This document shows, piece by piece, positions 49,860 to 58,665 of a stretch of DNA of 64,000 bases. The stretch covers positions 62,001 through 126,000 of the forward strand of contig NZ_VOBG01000003.1 in NCBI RefSeq assembly GCF_008369295.1. The letters run 5' to 3'. A model generated the notes under the pieces. It had not been told where the DNA came from, did no database searches, and saw only the letters and a list, made by a program, of their open reading frames with translations. The DNA is from Pseudomonas sp. ANT_H4. Lineage in GTDB: Bacteria > Pseudomonadota > Gammaproteobacteria > Pseudomonadales > Pseudomonadaceae. Made by a program: the position numbers and the translations under genes. Numbering within the stretch: the first letter of the stretch is position 1; every line of letters begins with the position of its first letter.

Positions 49860-50687
49860 ATGGCTGGTAAAAAGAATACTGAGAAAGAAGGCAACTCGTG
49901 GATTGGGGAAGTCGAAAAATACTCCCGCAAGATCTGGCTTGCTGGTTTAGGCGTGTACTCGAAGGTCAGCAGTGACGGCGGTAAATACTTCGAGACCTTG
50001 GTTAAAGACGGCGAGAAAGCCGAGAAGTTGACCAAGAGCACAGTGGGTAAACAAGTAGATGCGGCAAAGGCAACTGCAGGTTCTGCCAAGTCTCGCATCA
50101 ATGCGGTTAAAAACCAGGCACTGGGCAAGTGGGATGAGTTGGAAGGCGCTTTCGACAAGCGTCTGAACAGTGCCATTTCGCGACTGGGCGTACCCAGCCG
50201 CAATGAAGTGAAGGCGCTGCACAGCAAGGTCGATACCTTGACCAAGCAAATCGAAAAACTAACAGGCGCCAAAGTGGCTCCAGTGGCGGCGAAAACCGCA
50301 GCCGCAAAGCCTGCTGCCAAGCCTGCCGCCAAAACCGCTGCCGCCAAACCAGCAGCGAAAAGCCCGGCCAAACCGTTGGTCAAAGCCGCCGCCAAACTGG
50401 CAGCCAAGCCAGCGGCCAAGGTTCCAGCAAAAACAGCGGCTAAACCTGCTGCCAAGCCAGCGGCCAAAACCACAGCGGCCAAGCCTGCTGCTAAACCTGT
50501 CGCGGCTAAAGCTGCTGCAAAACCAGCCGCAGCGAAGAAACCTGCCGTAGCCAAGAAGCCAGCCGCTCCAAAGCCAGTCATTGCGGCCAAACCGGCACCC
50601 GCGACCAACTCGGCCACCGCGCCGACGCAGACCGCTGCTACCCCGACTGCAACTTCGGTAACCCCGACGCCTACCAGTCAGTCCTGA
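49860..50687 (+). CDS. phaF: Phasin/histone-like granule protein PhaF
   Basis: This is a 275-residue two-part protein. The N-terminal half (about 1-135) is a phasin domain close to PhaI (SRKIWLAGLGVYSKVSSDGG). The C-terminal half (about 140-255) is an Ala/Lys/Pro repeat of KPAAK and AAKPA units, histone H1-like, which binds DNA. In P. putida PhaF ties granules to the nucleoid for even segregation. It is convergent with phaD; a REPIN lies between. Confidence 0.95.
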   Translation: MAGKKNTEKEGNSWIGEVEKYSRKIWLAGLGVYSKVSSDGGKYFETLVKDGEKAEKLTKSTVGKQVDAAKATAGSAKSRINAVKNQALGKWDELEGAFDKRLNSAISRLGVPSRNEVKALHSKVDTLTKQIEKLTGAKVAPVAAKTAAAKPAAKPAAKTAAAKPAAKSPAKPLVKAAAKLAAKPAAKVPAKTAAKPAAKPAAKTTAAKPAAKPVAAKAAAKPAAAKKPAVAKKPAAPKPVIAAKPAPATNSATAPTQTAATPTATSVTPTPTSQS

Positions 50688-50726
50688 TTTTCACGGGACA
50701 CGCAAAAACGCCCGGCCTGCAAAGGC

Positions 50727-50816
50727 CTGTAGGAGCCGGGCTTGCCCGCGATAGCATTAACCTCAGTCTGACTGTGTTAGCGAGGTGACTGCATCGAGGG
50801 CAAGCCGGCTCCCACA
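50727..50816. repeat. REPIN (family C) between phaF and phaD
   Basis: The ends CTGTAGGAGCCGGGCTTGCC and the inverted GGGCAAGCCGGCTCCCACA flank a 40-bp spacer (GATAGCATTAACCTCAGTCT and following). It lies in the convergent gap. Confidence 0.88.
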
Positions 50817-50832
50817 TTTGGCCGGCGCTTTT

Positions 50833-51456
50833 TCACAGATCTGCTTCATCCAGGTAGTGCAGTGCCAACCGCTCTGTCGCCAGCCGTGCCGGCAACAGAA
50901 GATGTGGCGCCACCAGCATCATGATCTGGTACACCACCACCCGCACCTCACCTTCGCGGTCGAGAATCCGCTGGTAATCCAGGGAAAACAGCAGGGTCAT
51001 GGTGATCTGCTCCACCAGTTGCCCCAACGCCTGGGTATCGCTGACCAATTGCCCCCCCGTCTTGAGTCGTGCCAGCAGCGAGGCCAGCGTTCGTTTCAAC
51101 GCATTCAGCAGGTTACGGATGCCCTTGGCCAGTTTCGGCAAGCGCCCCGCCAGGTTCGACAGGTCCTGGAGCAGAAACCGGTAGTGGGCCATGCGCTCCA
51201 CGATCAGGTGCAGGAACAACCAGTAATCCTCAGCGGCCAGTTGCACATCCGGCGGCGGATCGAGCAGCGGTGCCAACTCACCCTGAAAACGCTCAAACAA
51301 GCCGAGCACCAAGGGCTCCTTGCCGTGGAAGTGGTAGTAGAGGTTGCCGGGGCTGATCCCCATTTCATTGGCCACCTCCATGGTCGATACGTTCGGCTCG
51401 CCCTTGTGGTTGAACAACTGCAAGGCACATTCAAGGATACGGTCGCGGGTTTTCAT
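50833..51456 (-). CDS. phaD: TetR-family regulator PhaD
   Basis: This 207-residue regulator has an N-terminal TetR helix-turn-helix (MKTRDRILECALQLFNHKGE, with MEVANEMGISPGNLYYHF near residue 26). Its ligand domain is presumed to sense CoA intermediates of fatty-acid metabolism. In P. putida PhaD activates the phaC1 and phaI promoters. It is the last gene of the phaC1-Z-C2-D run, 33 bp after phaC2. Confidence 0.93.
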   Translation of the reverse strand: MKTRDRILECALQLFNHKGEPNVSTMEVANEMGISPGNLYYHFHGKEPLVLGLFERFQGELAPLLDPPPDVQLAAEDYWLFLHLIVERMAHYRFLLQDLSNLAGRLPKLAKGIRNLLNALKRTLASLLARLKTGGQLVSDTQALGQLVEQITMTLLFSLDYQRILDREGEVRVVVYQIMMLVAPHLLLPARLATERLALHYLDEADL

Positions 51457-51489
51457 CCAGTCTTCTTAAGTAATCGGTGAGTCAAGTTA

Positions 51490-53172
51490 TCAACGGACCC
51501 GCACATAGGTGCCGGGCGCAGCTTCCATTGGTGGGTAATTTTGGTTGCCCAGAGCAGTCAGCGTTTCGCGCTGGACCCCTGAGCGTTGCTGTATCCACTC
51601 CAGCCACTGCGGCCACCAACTGCCCTCGATGTGGTTTGCATCGTAGTACCAGGCGCGCGGGTCGCTGCTCAGCTTGATGTTTTCGACGAAGTTAGCCTTG
51701 GGGTTGCTCGGCGGGTTGAGGATGCTCTGGATATGCCCGCTGTTGGACAGCACGAAGCGTTTTTCGCCGCCCAGCAGCAAGGTCGAGCGGTAGACCGCGT
51801 CCCACGGGGTGATGTGATCGTTGATCCCGGCCACGCTGAAGCTGTCCACCGTGACCTTCTGCAAGTCGATAGGTGTGCCACAGACTTCCAGGCCGCCAGG
51901 GTGGCTCAGTGGGTTGTGCTTGAAGAAATCCAGCAGGTCGCCGTGCAGGGCAGCGGGAAGGCGGGTGTTGTCGTTGTTCCAGTACAGGATGTCGAACGCC
52001 GGCGGTTCCTTGCCCAGCAGGTAGTTGTTGATCCAGTAATTCCAGATCAGGTCGTTGGGGCGCATCCAGGCAAACACCTTGGCCATGTCCCGGCCGTCCA
52101 GTACGCCCTGTTGATAGGAGTGGCGCTTGGCGGCTTCCAGGGTTTGCTCGTCGGCGAACAGCGTGGCGGGGCTGTCGATCTGGCTATCCAGCAAGCTCAC
52201 CAGATAGCTGGCGCTGGAGATGCGCCGCAGCTGCCGCTTGGCTTGCAGATGGCCTTGCAACGCAGCAATGGTCAGGCCGCCGGCGCAGGCGCCCATCAGG
52301 TTGACTTCGCGGGCGCCGGTGATCGCCCGGCAGATGTTCAGCGCTTCTTCCAGTGCCGCCACATAGGTGGACAGGCCCCATTCCCGATGCCGCACGTCCG
52401 GGTTACGCCAGCTGACCATAAACACTTGCAGGCTATTTTTCAGGGCGTACTGGACGAAGCTGTTGGCCGGGCTCAGGTCAAAGATGTAGTACTTGTTGAT
52501 TTGCGGCGGTACCACCAGTAGCGGCTTGGCGTACTGTTTTTCACTCATGGGCTTGTACTGGATCAGCTCCAGCAACTCGTTGCGAAACACTACCGAGCCA
52601 GGAGTGGTGGCGACGGTCTTGCCGACCTCAAAGGCCTGCTTGGTGACTTGCCGAGGCAAGCCGTTGTTGTGCAGCAGGTCGTCAAACAAATTACTGACGC
52701 CGCGCACCACGCTGTTGCCGCCGGAGTTGAGCAGCTCCTTGATCGCCAATGGATTGAGCAGGGTGTTGGACGGCGATACGGCGTCGTTTATCAGGGAAAA
52801 GGCAAAGTGCGCTCGCGCCCGATCATCGGTGCTCAGGTTACTGTCGTCGATCCAGCGCTTGGTCTGCTTTTGCCAGCTCAAATAGGCTTGCAGGCTGCGC
52901 CGGTACAGCGGGTTGAGCTGCCAGGTGGGGTCGGCGAAGCGGCTGTCGTGGGGGTTGGGTTCATGCACGGTTTCCCCCAGCAACGCCCGGCCCAACTGCC
53001 CACCCAGGGCCAAGGCATGCCGCGCGCTATGTAGCGGGTTGCGCAGGCCATGGGCTGCAACGCTGCGCAGGGTCGACAGTAAATCCCGACCACGCAGGCC
53101 AGTGATCGCGCTTTGTGCATTGATGAACGCAGCAGGTGTGGGCACCGGGCTCGTCACGGGTCTGTCTCGCAT
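51490..53172 (-). CDS. phaC2: Class II PHA synthase PhaC2
   Basis: This 560-residue synthase polymerises 3-hydroxyacyl-CoA (C6-C14). It has the alpha/beta-hydrolase core with nucleophile Cys296 in GACAGG, further family motifs DLSPANSFVQYAL and FAWMRPNDLIWNYW, and the SSGHIQS-type region here read SNSGHIQSILNPP. It is a close paralogue of PhaC1 and separated from it by phaZ, the standard mcl-PHA arrangement. Confidence 0.97.
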   Translation of the reverse strand: MRDRPVTSPVPTPAAFINAQSAITGLRGRDLLSTLRSVAAHGLRNPLHSARHALALGGQLGRALLGETVHEPNPHDSRFADPTWQLNPLYRRSLQAYLSWQKQTKRWIDDSNLSTDDRARAHFAFSLINDAVSPSNTLLNPLAIKELLNSGGNSVVRGVSNLFDDLLHNNGLPRQVTKQAFEVGKTVATTPGSVVFRNELLELIQYKPMSEKQYAKPLLVVPPQINKYYIFDLSPANSFVQYALKNSLQVFMVSWRNPDVRHREWGLSTYVAALEEALNICRAITGAREVNLMGACAGGLTIAALQGHLQAKRQLRRISSASYLVSLLDSQIDSPATLFADEQTLEAAKRHSYQQGVLDGRDMAKVFAWMRPNDLIWNYWINNYLLGKEPPAFDILYWNNDNTRLPAALHGDLLDFFKHNPLSHPGGLEVCGTPIDLQKVTVDSFSVAGINDHITPWDAVYRSTLLLGGEKRFVLSNSGHIQSILNPPSNPKANFVENIKLSSDPRAWYYDANHIEGSWWPQWLEWIQQRSGVQRETLTALGNQNYPPMEAAPGTYVRVR

Positions 53173-53273
53173 GAGTCAACACTCCTTCGTCAATCCGCTA
53201 ACGTGCACGCCAATTCAGAACCATAGTCGGTTCTGGCCAAGTTGCGCGGAGGATCGTCCTGACCCGATGCGCC

Positions 53274-54131
53274 TCAGGTGTTGCTTAACGGCGCCGGTTG
53301 CGGGTGGATCACCGCGGGCAGGCGCTCTTCCTGGAGAAACTTCATGATGATCGGCGCCACTGCTTCAGCGCGGGTAATCAGGAACAAATGACCGTCGTCG
53401 ATGATGTGCAACTGAGCATTGGGGATACGCCAAGCCAGCATGCGCATGTTGACCAGCGGGATCAGTGGGTCGTCGTCGCCCGCCAGCACCAGGGTCGGCT
53501 GCTTGATCTTGTGCAGCCAGTGGATGCTGGTCCAGCCAAGGCCGGCGAACAGTTGCCAGTAGTAGCCCAACTTGCCGGCCGAACGCACTTTGCTGGCGTG
53601 TTCGGCGGCCAGTTTTGAATCTCGGCGGAACGAGCCGCCATAGATCATCGGGGCAATGCGCACTACATGAGACGGTTGGATGTAACGCCGTGGGCTTGCC
53701 ATCAGCCACAGCACTTTCGGTTTGCCGGGCACCATGAACGCACCGGCGGCGGTGGCCGCGAGGATCAGTTTCTTGCAGCGTTCCGGGTAGTCATAGGCAA
53801 ACTGCTGGGCCAGGGCACCGCCCCAGGAAACCCCAACCACGTTGACCTGGCCATAGTCCAGGTAATCGAGCATGCGTGCGGTGAGTTTTGCCAGGCCGGG
53901 AAAGCGATAGGGTCGTCTGGGCGTCGAGGAACCGCCGACACCGGGAACATCAAAGGCAATCACCTCCAGATCGGGGTCCAGGGCCTGGACGAACGGAAAC
54001 ACTAGCTCAAGGTTGGCGCCGATGCCGTTGAAAATCAGCAGCGGCGTCAAGTGAGACTTGCCCGGTCGCACCGCCGTGCGGATGGTCTGGCCATTCAGGT
54101 CGATGGTGCGGAAGATGAACGGTTGCGGCAT
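53274..54131 (-). CDS. phaZ: Intracellular PHA depolymerase PhaZ
   Basis: This 285-residue alpha/beta-hydrolase releases 3-hydroxyacids from granules. The nucleophile is Ser102 in GVSWGGAL. DDDPLIPL carries the Asp and DDGHLFL the His. The start at MPQPFIFRTIDLNG matches the family; the frame is open upstream to 54191. It lies between the two synthase genes, so synthesis and mobilisation are co-expressed. Confidence 0.95.
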   Translation of the reverse strand: MPQPFIFRTIDLNGQTIRTAVRPGKSHLTPLLIFNGIGANLELVFPFVQALDPDLEVIAFDVPGVGGSSTPRRPYRFPGLAKLTARMLDYLDYGQVNVVGVSWGGALAQQFAYDYPERCKKLILAATAAGAFMVPGKPKVLWLMASPRRYIQPSHVVRIAPMIYGGSFRRDSKLAAEHASKVRSAGKLGYYWQLFAGLGWTSIHWLHKIKQPTLVLAGDDDPLIPLVNMRMLAWRIPNAQLHIIDDGHLFLITRAEAVAPIIMKFLQEERLPAVIHPQPAPLSNT

Positions 54132-54170
54132 GGGCTTACCCTGCGGGTGAGTGGAGGCAGCTTCAGGCCG

Positions 54171-54206
54171 CAAGCTGCAAGATGAGTGCAATCACCTTGC
54201 AGCTTG
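54171..54206. repeat. Inverted repeat in the phaC1-phaZ gap
   Basis: CAAGCTGCAAG and CTTGCAGCTTG are perfect 11-bp arms, 14 bp apart. It resembles the larger element at 56548-56618. It could attenuate or protect the phaC1-phaZ transcript. Confidence 0.8.
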
Positions 54207-54223
54207 TGATTTGAGGCTTGCCG

Positions 54224-55903
54224 CTATCGTTCGTGCACATAGGTTCCGGGTGCCGCTTCAGCAGCGGCGTACGTTTTATTGCCTAGCGCCGCCGGTGCTT
54301 TTTTCAACTTCCCCGACCGCTCTGTCTGCCACACCTGCCAATGCAGCCACCACGAATCAGTGTGCTTGGTGGCATTTTCCTGCCAGTCCAGTGCTTTGCT
54401 TGGCATGGTGTCGCTGGTCTGGTAGCGCGACTTGGGATTGCCCGGCGGGTTGAGGATGCTTTGGATATGCCCGCTGCTGGACAGCACGAACTCGACCTTG
54501 CCGCCAAACAGCTGCGCCGACTTGTAGCAGGACTGCCACGGGGTGATGTGGTCGTTGGTGCCAGCGAGGGAATAGATATCGGTGGTGACCTGTTTCAAGT
54601 CAATCGGCGTACCGCACACTTCCAGGGCATTGGCGCGTATCAGCGGGTTGTTCTTGAACAACTCGATCAGGTCGCCATGAAACGCTGCCGGCAAACGGGT
54701 GGTGTCGTTGTTCCAGAACAGGATGTCGAAGACCGGCGGCTCGTTGCCCAGCAGGTAATTGTTGACCCAGTAGTTCCAGATCAAATCATTGGGGCGCATC
54801 CAGGCGAACACCTTGGCCATGTCCCGGCCTTCCAGCACGCCGGCCTGATAGGAGTGGCGCTTGGCCGCTTCCAGGGTCTGTTCGTCGACGAACAGCGCCA
54901 CCTGGGTGTCCAGGGTGGTGTCCAGCACGCTCACCAACAGAGTCAGGGCGTTGACCTTTTTCTCCCCCAGCGCCGCGTAGTGGCCCAGTAGGGCGGTGCA
55001 GGTGATGCCGCCGGAGCAGGCCCCGAGCATGTTCACGTCTTTGCTGCCGGTGATCGCGGTGACCACATCGACCGCTTCTTTCAGCGCTTCGATATAGGTC
55101 GACAGGCCCCACTCGCGCTGGGCCTTGGTGGGGTTGCGCCAACTGACGATAAAAGTCTGCTGGTTATTGCGCAGGCAGAAGCGCGCCAGGCTCTTATCCG
55201 GGCTCAGGTCGAAGACATAGAATTTGTTGATCTGTGGCGGTACCACCAGCAGCGGGCGTTCGTGCACTTGCTCGGTGATTGGCTTGTACTGGATCAACTC
55301 CAGGACGTCGTTGCGAAACACCACGGCGCCTTCGGTGGTGCCCAGGCTCTTGCCCACTTCAAAGGCACCCATGTTGACCTGGCTCGGCATACCGCCGTTG
55401 TGGACCATGTCCTTGGCCAAGTGCGAGAGACCGTCCAGCAGGCTTTTGCCGCCGGTTTCGAAGAAGCGTTTGACGGCGGCCGGGTTGGCGGCGCTGTTGG
55501 TCGGGGCCATGGCTTCGGTCATCAGGTTGATGACGAAGTGGCCGCGGCTGATGTCCTGCTCCGATAGGTTGCTGTCGCCGATCCAGTCGTGCAGTTCCTT
55601 GCGCCACGCCAGGTAGGTTTGCAGATAACGTTTGTAGAGTGGGTTCTGGCTCCACGCCGGGTCGTTGAATCGACGGTCGTCGCTCTCGGGCGCAAGCTCG
55701 GATTTGCCAAATACCACGTTCTTTAACTCGGCGCCAAAGTGGGCGACGTGCTTGACGCTGTGCAACGGTTGCTTGATGGCCTGGGTCAGCACCATTCGAG
55801 CAGAAGCCAGTAAATCCTTTTTACGCAAGGCGATGATCGGGTTCAGCCCCAAGGTGTTTTCCGAGGCCTGGCGTTTCAAGTCATCGTTATTCTTGTTACT
55901 CAT
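54224..55903 (-). CDS. phaC1: Class II PHA synthase PhaC1
   Basis: This 559-residue mcl-PHA synthase has the catalytic Cys296 in GACSGG, DLSPDKSLARFCL, and FAWMRPNDLIWNYW. SSSGHIQSILNPPGNPKSRY is close to the catalytic His region. It is the first gene of phaC1-Z-C2-D. The upstream 250 bp hold a candidate sigma-54 element inside an 11-bp inverted repeat and no gene. Confidence 0.97.
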   Translation of the reverse strand: MSNKNNDDLKRQASENTLGLNPIIALRKKDLLASARMVLTQAIKQPLHSVKHVAHFGAELKNVVFGKSELAPESDDRRFNDPAWSQNPLYKRYLQTYLAWRKELHDWIGDSNLSEQDISRGHFVINLMTEAMAPTNSAANPAAVKRFFETGGKSLLDGLSHLAKDMVHNGGMPSQVNMGAFEVGKSLGTTEGAVVFRNDVLELIQYKPITEQVHERPLLVVPPQINKFYVFDLSPDKSLARFCLRNNQQTFIVSWRNPTKAQREWGLSTYIEALKEAVDVVTAITGSKDVNMLGACSGGITCTALLGHYAALGEKKVNALTLLVSVLDTTLDTQVALFVDEQTLEAAKRHSYQAGVLEGRDMAKVFAWMRPNDLIWNYWVNNYLLGNEPPVFDILFWNNDTTRLPAAFHGDLIELFKNNPLIRANALEVCGTPIDLKQVTTDIYSLAGTNDHITPWQSCYKSAQLFGGKVEFVLSSSGHIQSILNPPGNPKSRYQTSDTMPSKALDWQENATKHTDSWWLHWQVWQTERSGKLKKAPAALGNKTYAAAEAAPGTYVHER

Positions 55904-55988
55904 CTACGACGCTCCATTGTCCGAAAGACGAGTACCGGGTACCGCTGTGCACCCATTCTCGGCACACAACACAAGCCTGGTACTGCTG

Positions 55989-56054
55989 CTCGGGTCACCG
56001 TTAATACCGCATCATCAAATGCAGGGAACTTGCCAGTTACATTGGTTACCCGAG
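55989..56054. promoter_or_regulatory. Inverted repeat enclosing the phaC1 promoter region
   Basis: CTCGGGTCACC (55989-55999) and GGTTACCCGAG (56044-56054) are complementary at 10 of 11 positions, 44 bp apart. The candidate sigma-54 element lies between them. This may be a paired operator for looping, or a hairpin. No factor can be named from sequence alone. Confidence 0.5.
56020..56035 (-). promoter_or_regulatory. Candidate sigma-54 promoter of phaC1
   Basis: On the minus strand TGGCAAGTTCCCTGCA has GG and GC 12 bp apart; the -12 box is CTGCA rather than TTGCA. It lies about 115 bp upstream of phaC1. RpoN dependence of PHA formation has been reported in P. aeruginosa. The match is good but not perfect. 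Confidence 0.5.
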
Positions 56055-56152
56055 TTTAATTTTTTTCGCAAGCAGGCCAATCGCTGACCCTGAGACAGGG
56101 CATTCAAGCAGATGGAATTAGAAAATGCCCACTAATGAGCAGGAGGTGCGGG

Positions 56153-56530
56153 CTAGAGCATTAGTCTGACGACTGACTGACTCGGGTCGCGGGTTTTTCC
56201 GGCGACTTTGAGTTCGGCAAGATATTCGGTCCACAGATCATCCTGGCGCACGGCGAGCTGGTAGAGGTAATCCCAAGTGAACAGTCCGCTGTCATGACCG
56301 TCGTCGAAGGTCAATTTCAGTGCGTACTGGCCGGCAGGTTCAATCTTGCTCAAGCCGACATTGAGCTTGCCAAATTGCAGGATCGGTTTGCCGTGGCCCT
56401 GGACCTCGGCGGAAGGCGAATGTACTCGCAGTAATTCGGCGGGCAGGTGATAGACCTCATCCGGACCGTAGGTCAGGGACAGGGTCTTGGAGGCTTTGTG
56501 CAGGTTGATGGAGGTAGGTAGTTTGGTCAT
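56153..56530 (-). CDS. DUF971 domain protein
   Basis: This 125-residue protein matches the gamma-butyrobetaine hydroxylase N-terminal-like (DUF971) domain. Visible motifs are LSLTYGPDEVYHLPAELLRV and a FDDGHDSGLFTWDYLYQLAV segment near residue 78. The domain alone is thought to bind metal and has no defined enzyme activity. It lies downstream of hslU on the same strand, as is usual in Pseudomonas. Confidence 0.9.
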   Translation of the reverse strand: MTKLPTSINLHKASKTLSLTYGPDEVYHLPAELLRVHSPSAEVQGHGKPILQFGKLNVGLSKIEPAGQYALKLTFDDGHDSGLFTWDYLYQLAVRQDDLWTEYLAELKVAGKTRDPSQSVVRLML

Positions 56531-56547
56531 GGGAACGCCTTGGGCGG

Positions 56548-56618
56548 TAAGCTTTAAGCTACAAGCCGCAAGTTGAACACAATCAACTTACAGCTTATAG
56601 CTTGCCGCTTGAAGCTTA
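56548..56618. repeat. Large imperfect inverted repeat between DUF971 and hslU
   Basis: TAAGCTT lies at one end and AAGCTTA at the other, with further pairing arms (CAAGTTGA and TCAACTT) near the centre. The distal arm contains the hslU stop codon. It shares AAGCT/CAAGC units with the repeat at 54171. Confidence 0.75.
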
Positions 56619-57953
56619 CAGAATGTAACGAGACAGATCTTCGTTCTGCGCCAATTCGCCAAGGTGGCCGTTGACGTAGTCGGCGTCGATCTTGATGGCC
56701 TCGCCATTCTGGGTGCCCGCTATGTCGCCGGCACTGAAGGACACTTCCTCAAGCAAACGCTCAAGCAAAGTGTGCAGGCGGCGGGCACCGATGTTCTCGG
56801 TCTTCTCGTTGACCTGCCAGGCGATCTCCGCCAGGCGCTTGATACCGTCCGGCAAAAACTCGATGGCCAGGCCTTCGGTTTTCAGCAGCTCGCGGTATTG
56901 CTCGGTCAGCGATGCGTGCGGCTCGCTGAGAATGCGCTCGAAGTCGCCCGGGGTCAGCGCCTTGAGTTCTACGCGAATCGGCAGGCGGCCTTGCAGCTCC
57001 GGCACCAGGTCGCTTGGTTTGCTCAGGTGGAACGCGCCGGAAGCGATAAACAGAATGTGGTCGGTCTTGACCATGCCCAGCTTGGTGTTGACGGTGCAGC
57101 CTTCGATCAGCGGCAGCAAATCGCGCTGTACGCCTTCACGGGAAACGTCGACGCCACCGGAGTTACCGCGCTTGGCGACTTTATCGATCTCGTCGATAAA
57201 CACGATGCCGTGCTGTTCGACCGCTTCCAGAGCCTTGGCCTTGAGTTCCTCCTCGTTGACCAGGCGCCCAGCTTCTTCGTCACGCACCAGTTTCAGCGCG
57301 TCCTTGACCTTGAGCTTGCGGCTTTTCTTCTTGCCCTTGCCCATGTTGGCGAACAGGTTTTGCAGCTGGTTGGTCATTTCTTCCATGCCAGGCGGCGCGG
57401 AGATGTCGACGCCGGAGATTTCGGCGACTTCTATCTCGATTTCCTTGTCGTCCAACTGGCCTTCACGCAGACGCTTGCGGAACAGCTGGCGGGTGTTGGA
57501 GTCCTGGCTTGGCGCGGCATCTTCGTTGAAGCCCATGCGTGCCGGTGGCAGCAGAGCGTCGAGGATGCGTTCTTCGGCGGCGTCTTCGGCGCGGTGGCTG
57601 ACCTTGGTCATTTCCTGTTCGCGCAGCAGTTTCAGGGCAGCGTCGGCCAGATCACGAATGATCGACTCGACGTCACGGCCCACATAGCCGACTTCGGTGA
57701 ACTTGGTCGCTTCGACCTTGATGAACGGCGCGTTGGCCAATTTGGCCAGGCGACGGGCGATTTCGGTTTTACCGACACCTGTAGGGCCGATCATCAGGAT
57801 GTTCTTGGGGGTTACTTCAACGCGTAGTTCTTCGGGCAGTTGCATCCGGCGCCAGCGGTTACGCAGGGCGATGGCAACGGCGCGCTTGGCATCGTCCTGG
57901 CCGATGATATGGCGATTGAGTTCATGGACGATTTCGCGGGGAGTCATGGACAT
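56616..57953 (-). CDS. hslU: ATP-dependent protease ATPase HslU
   Basis: This 445-residue AAA+ unfoldase caps the HslV peptidase. Walker [12 protein letters not shown] lies near residue 56. The I-domain follows (about 110-240, with [16 protein letters not shown]), then Walker [14 protein letters not shown] and the C-terminal tail ending DLSRYIL, which inserts into HslV. It starts 37 bp after hslV. Confidence 0.97.
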   Translation of the reverse strand: MSMTPREIVHELNRHIIGQDDAKRAVAIALRNRWRRMQLPEELRVEVTPKNILMIGPTGVGKTEIARRLAKLANAPFIKVEATKFTEVGYVGRDVESIIRDLADAALKLLREQEMTKVSHRAEDAAEERILDALLPPARMGFNEDAAPSQDSNTRQLFRKRLREGQLDDKEIEIEVAEISGVDISAPPGMEEMTNQLQNLFANMGKGKKKSRKLKVKDALKLVRDEEAGRLVNEEELKAKALEAVEQHGIVFIDEIDKVAKRGNSGGVDVSREGVQRDLLPLIEGCTVNTKLGMVKTDHILFIASGAFHLSKPSDLVPELQGRLPIRVELKALTPGDFERILSEPHASLTEQYRELLKTEGLAIEFLPDGIKRLAEIAWQVNEKTENIGARRLHTLLERLLEEVSFSAGDIAGTQNGEAIKIDADYVNGHLGELAQNEDLSRYIL

Positions 57954-57990
57954 AATAATTGACGGTCCTCAAGCCTGAAAAGCCAGCGGC

Positions 57991-58521
57991 TTATTCGGCG
58001 AGGTCCTGCTCCTCAATGGTGAAGTTGTGGTTGGTAAAGACGCAGATATCGCCAGCGATACCGAGGGCGGTTTCAACGATTTCACGGGCCGACAGATCGG
58101 TTTTTTTCAACAGTGCGCTGGCTGCGGCCTGGGCGTAGCCGCCACCGGAGCCCATGGCGATCAGGCCGTCTTCCGGTTCTACCACATCGCCGTTGCCGGT
58201 GATGATCAAGGACGCGTCCTTGTTGGCGACGGCGAGCATGGCTTCCAGGCGGCTCAGGGAACGGTCGGTGCGCCATTCCTTGGCAAGCTCGACGGCAGCA
58301 CGGACCAGATGGCCCTGGTGTTTTTCCAGCTGGCCTTCGAAACGCTCGAAAAGGGTGAAGGCGTCAGCGGTGGCGCCGGCAAAGCCTGCGATGACCTGGC
58401 CGTGGTACAGGCGACGTACTTTTTTCGCGTTGCCTTTCATCACGGTATTGCCAAGGGAAACCTGGCCGTCGCCGCCCATGACGACTTTGCCGTGGCGGCG
58501 AACTGAAACGATGGTGGTCAA
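57991..58521 (-). CDS. hslV: ATP-dependent protease peptidase HslV
   Basis: This 176-residue threonine protease resembles the proteasome beta subunit. It starts with TTG at 58519-58521 so that Thr2 becomes the N-terminal nucleophile ([20 protein letters not shown]). GGAG lies nine bases upstream. A longer upstream frame exists but would bury the catalytic Thr. It is heat-shock-type in other species; no promoter was identified here. Confidence 0.95.
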   Translation of the reverse strand: MTTIVSVRRHGKVVMGGDGQVSLGNTVMKGNAKKVRRLYHGQVIAGFAGATADAFTLFERFEGQLEKHQGHLVRAAVELAKEWRTDRSLSRLEAMLAVANKDASLIITGNGDVVEPEDGLIAMGSGGGYAQAAASALLKKTDLSAREIVETALGIAGDICVFTNHNFTIEEQDLAE

Positions 58522-58603
58522 GGGGAGAGTCTCCACGCAGCGGGGCGAAAATGCCCTGATGGAACTCATATGGGGGTGGCGGGGAGTATTTCAACCGTAG
58601 GAC

Positions 58604-58635
58604 TTGTGGCGAGCGGGCTTGCCGCCTCGCCACAA
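58604..58635. repeat. REP palindrome between hslV and the SPOR gene
   Basis: TTGTGGCGAG and CTCGCCACAA form perfect 10-bp arms around CGGGCTTGCCGC. It lies in the 150-bp gap. Confidence 0.85.
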
Positions 58636-58665
58636 TAGGTGTTCGCCATAGGATCGGCGTTCCGA

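Noticed and set aside
50270..50640. Repeated DNA resembling a short-spaced array
   Set aside because: The repeats are in frame and encode the KPAAK tract of PhaF. There are no equal-length spacers, so it is not a CRISPR array.
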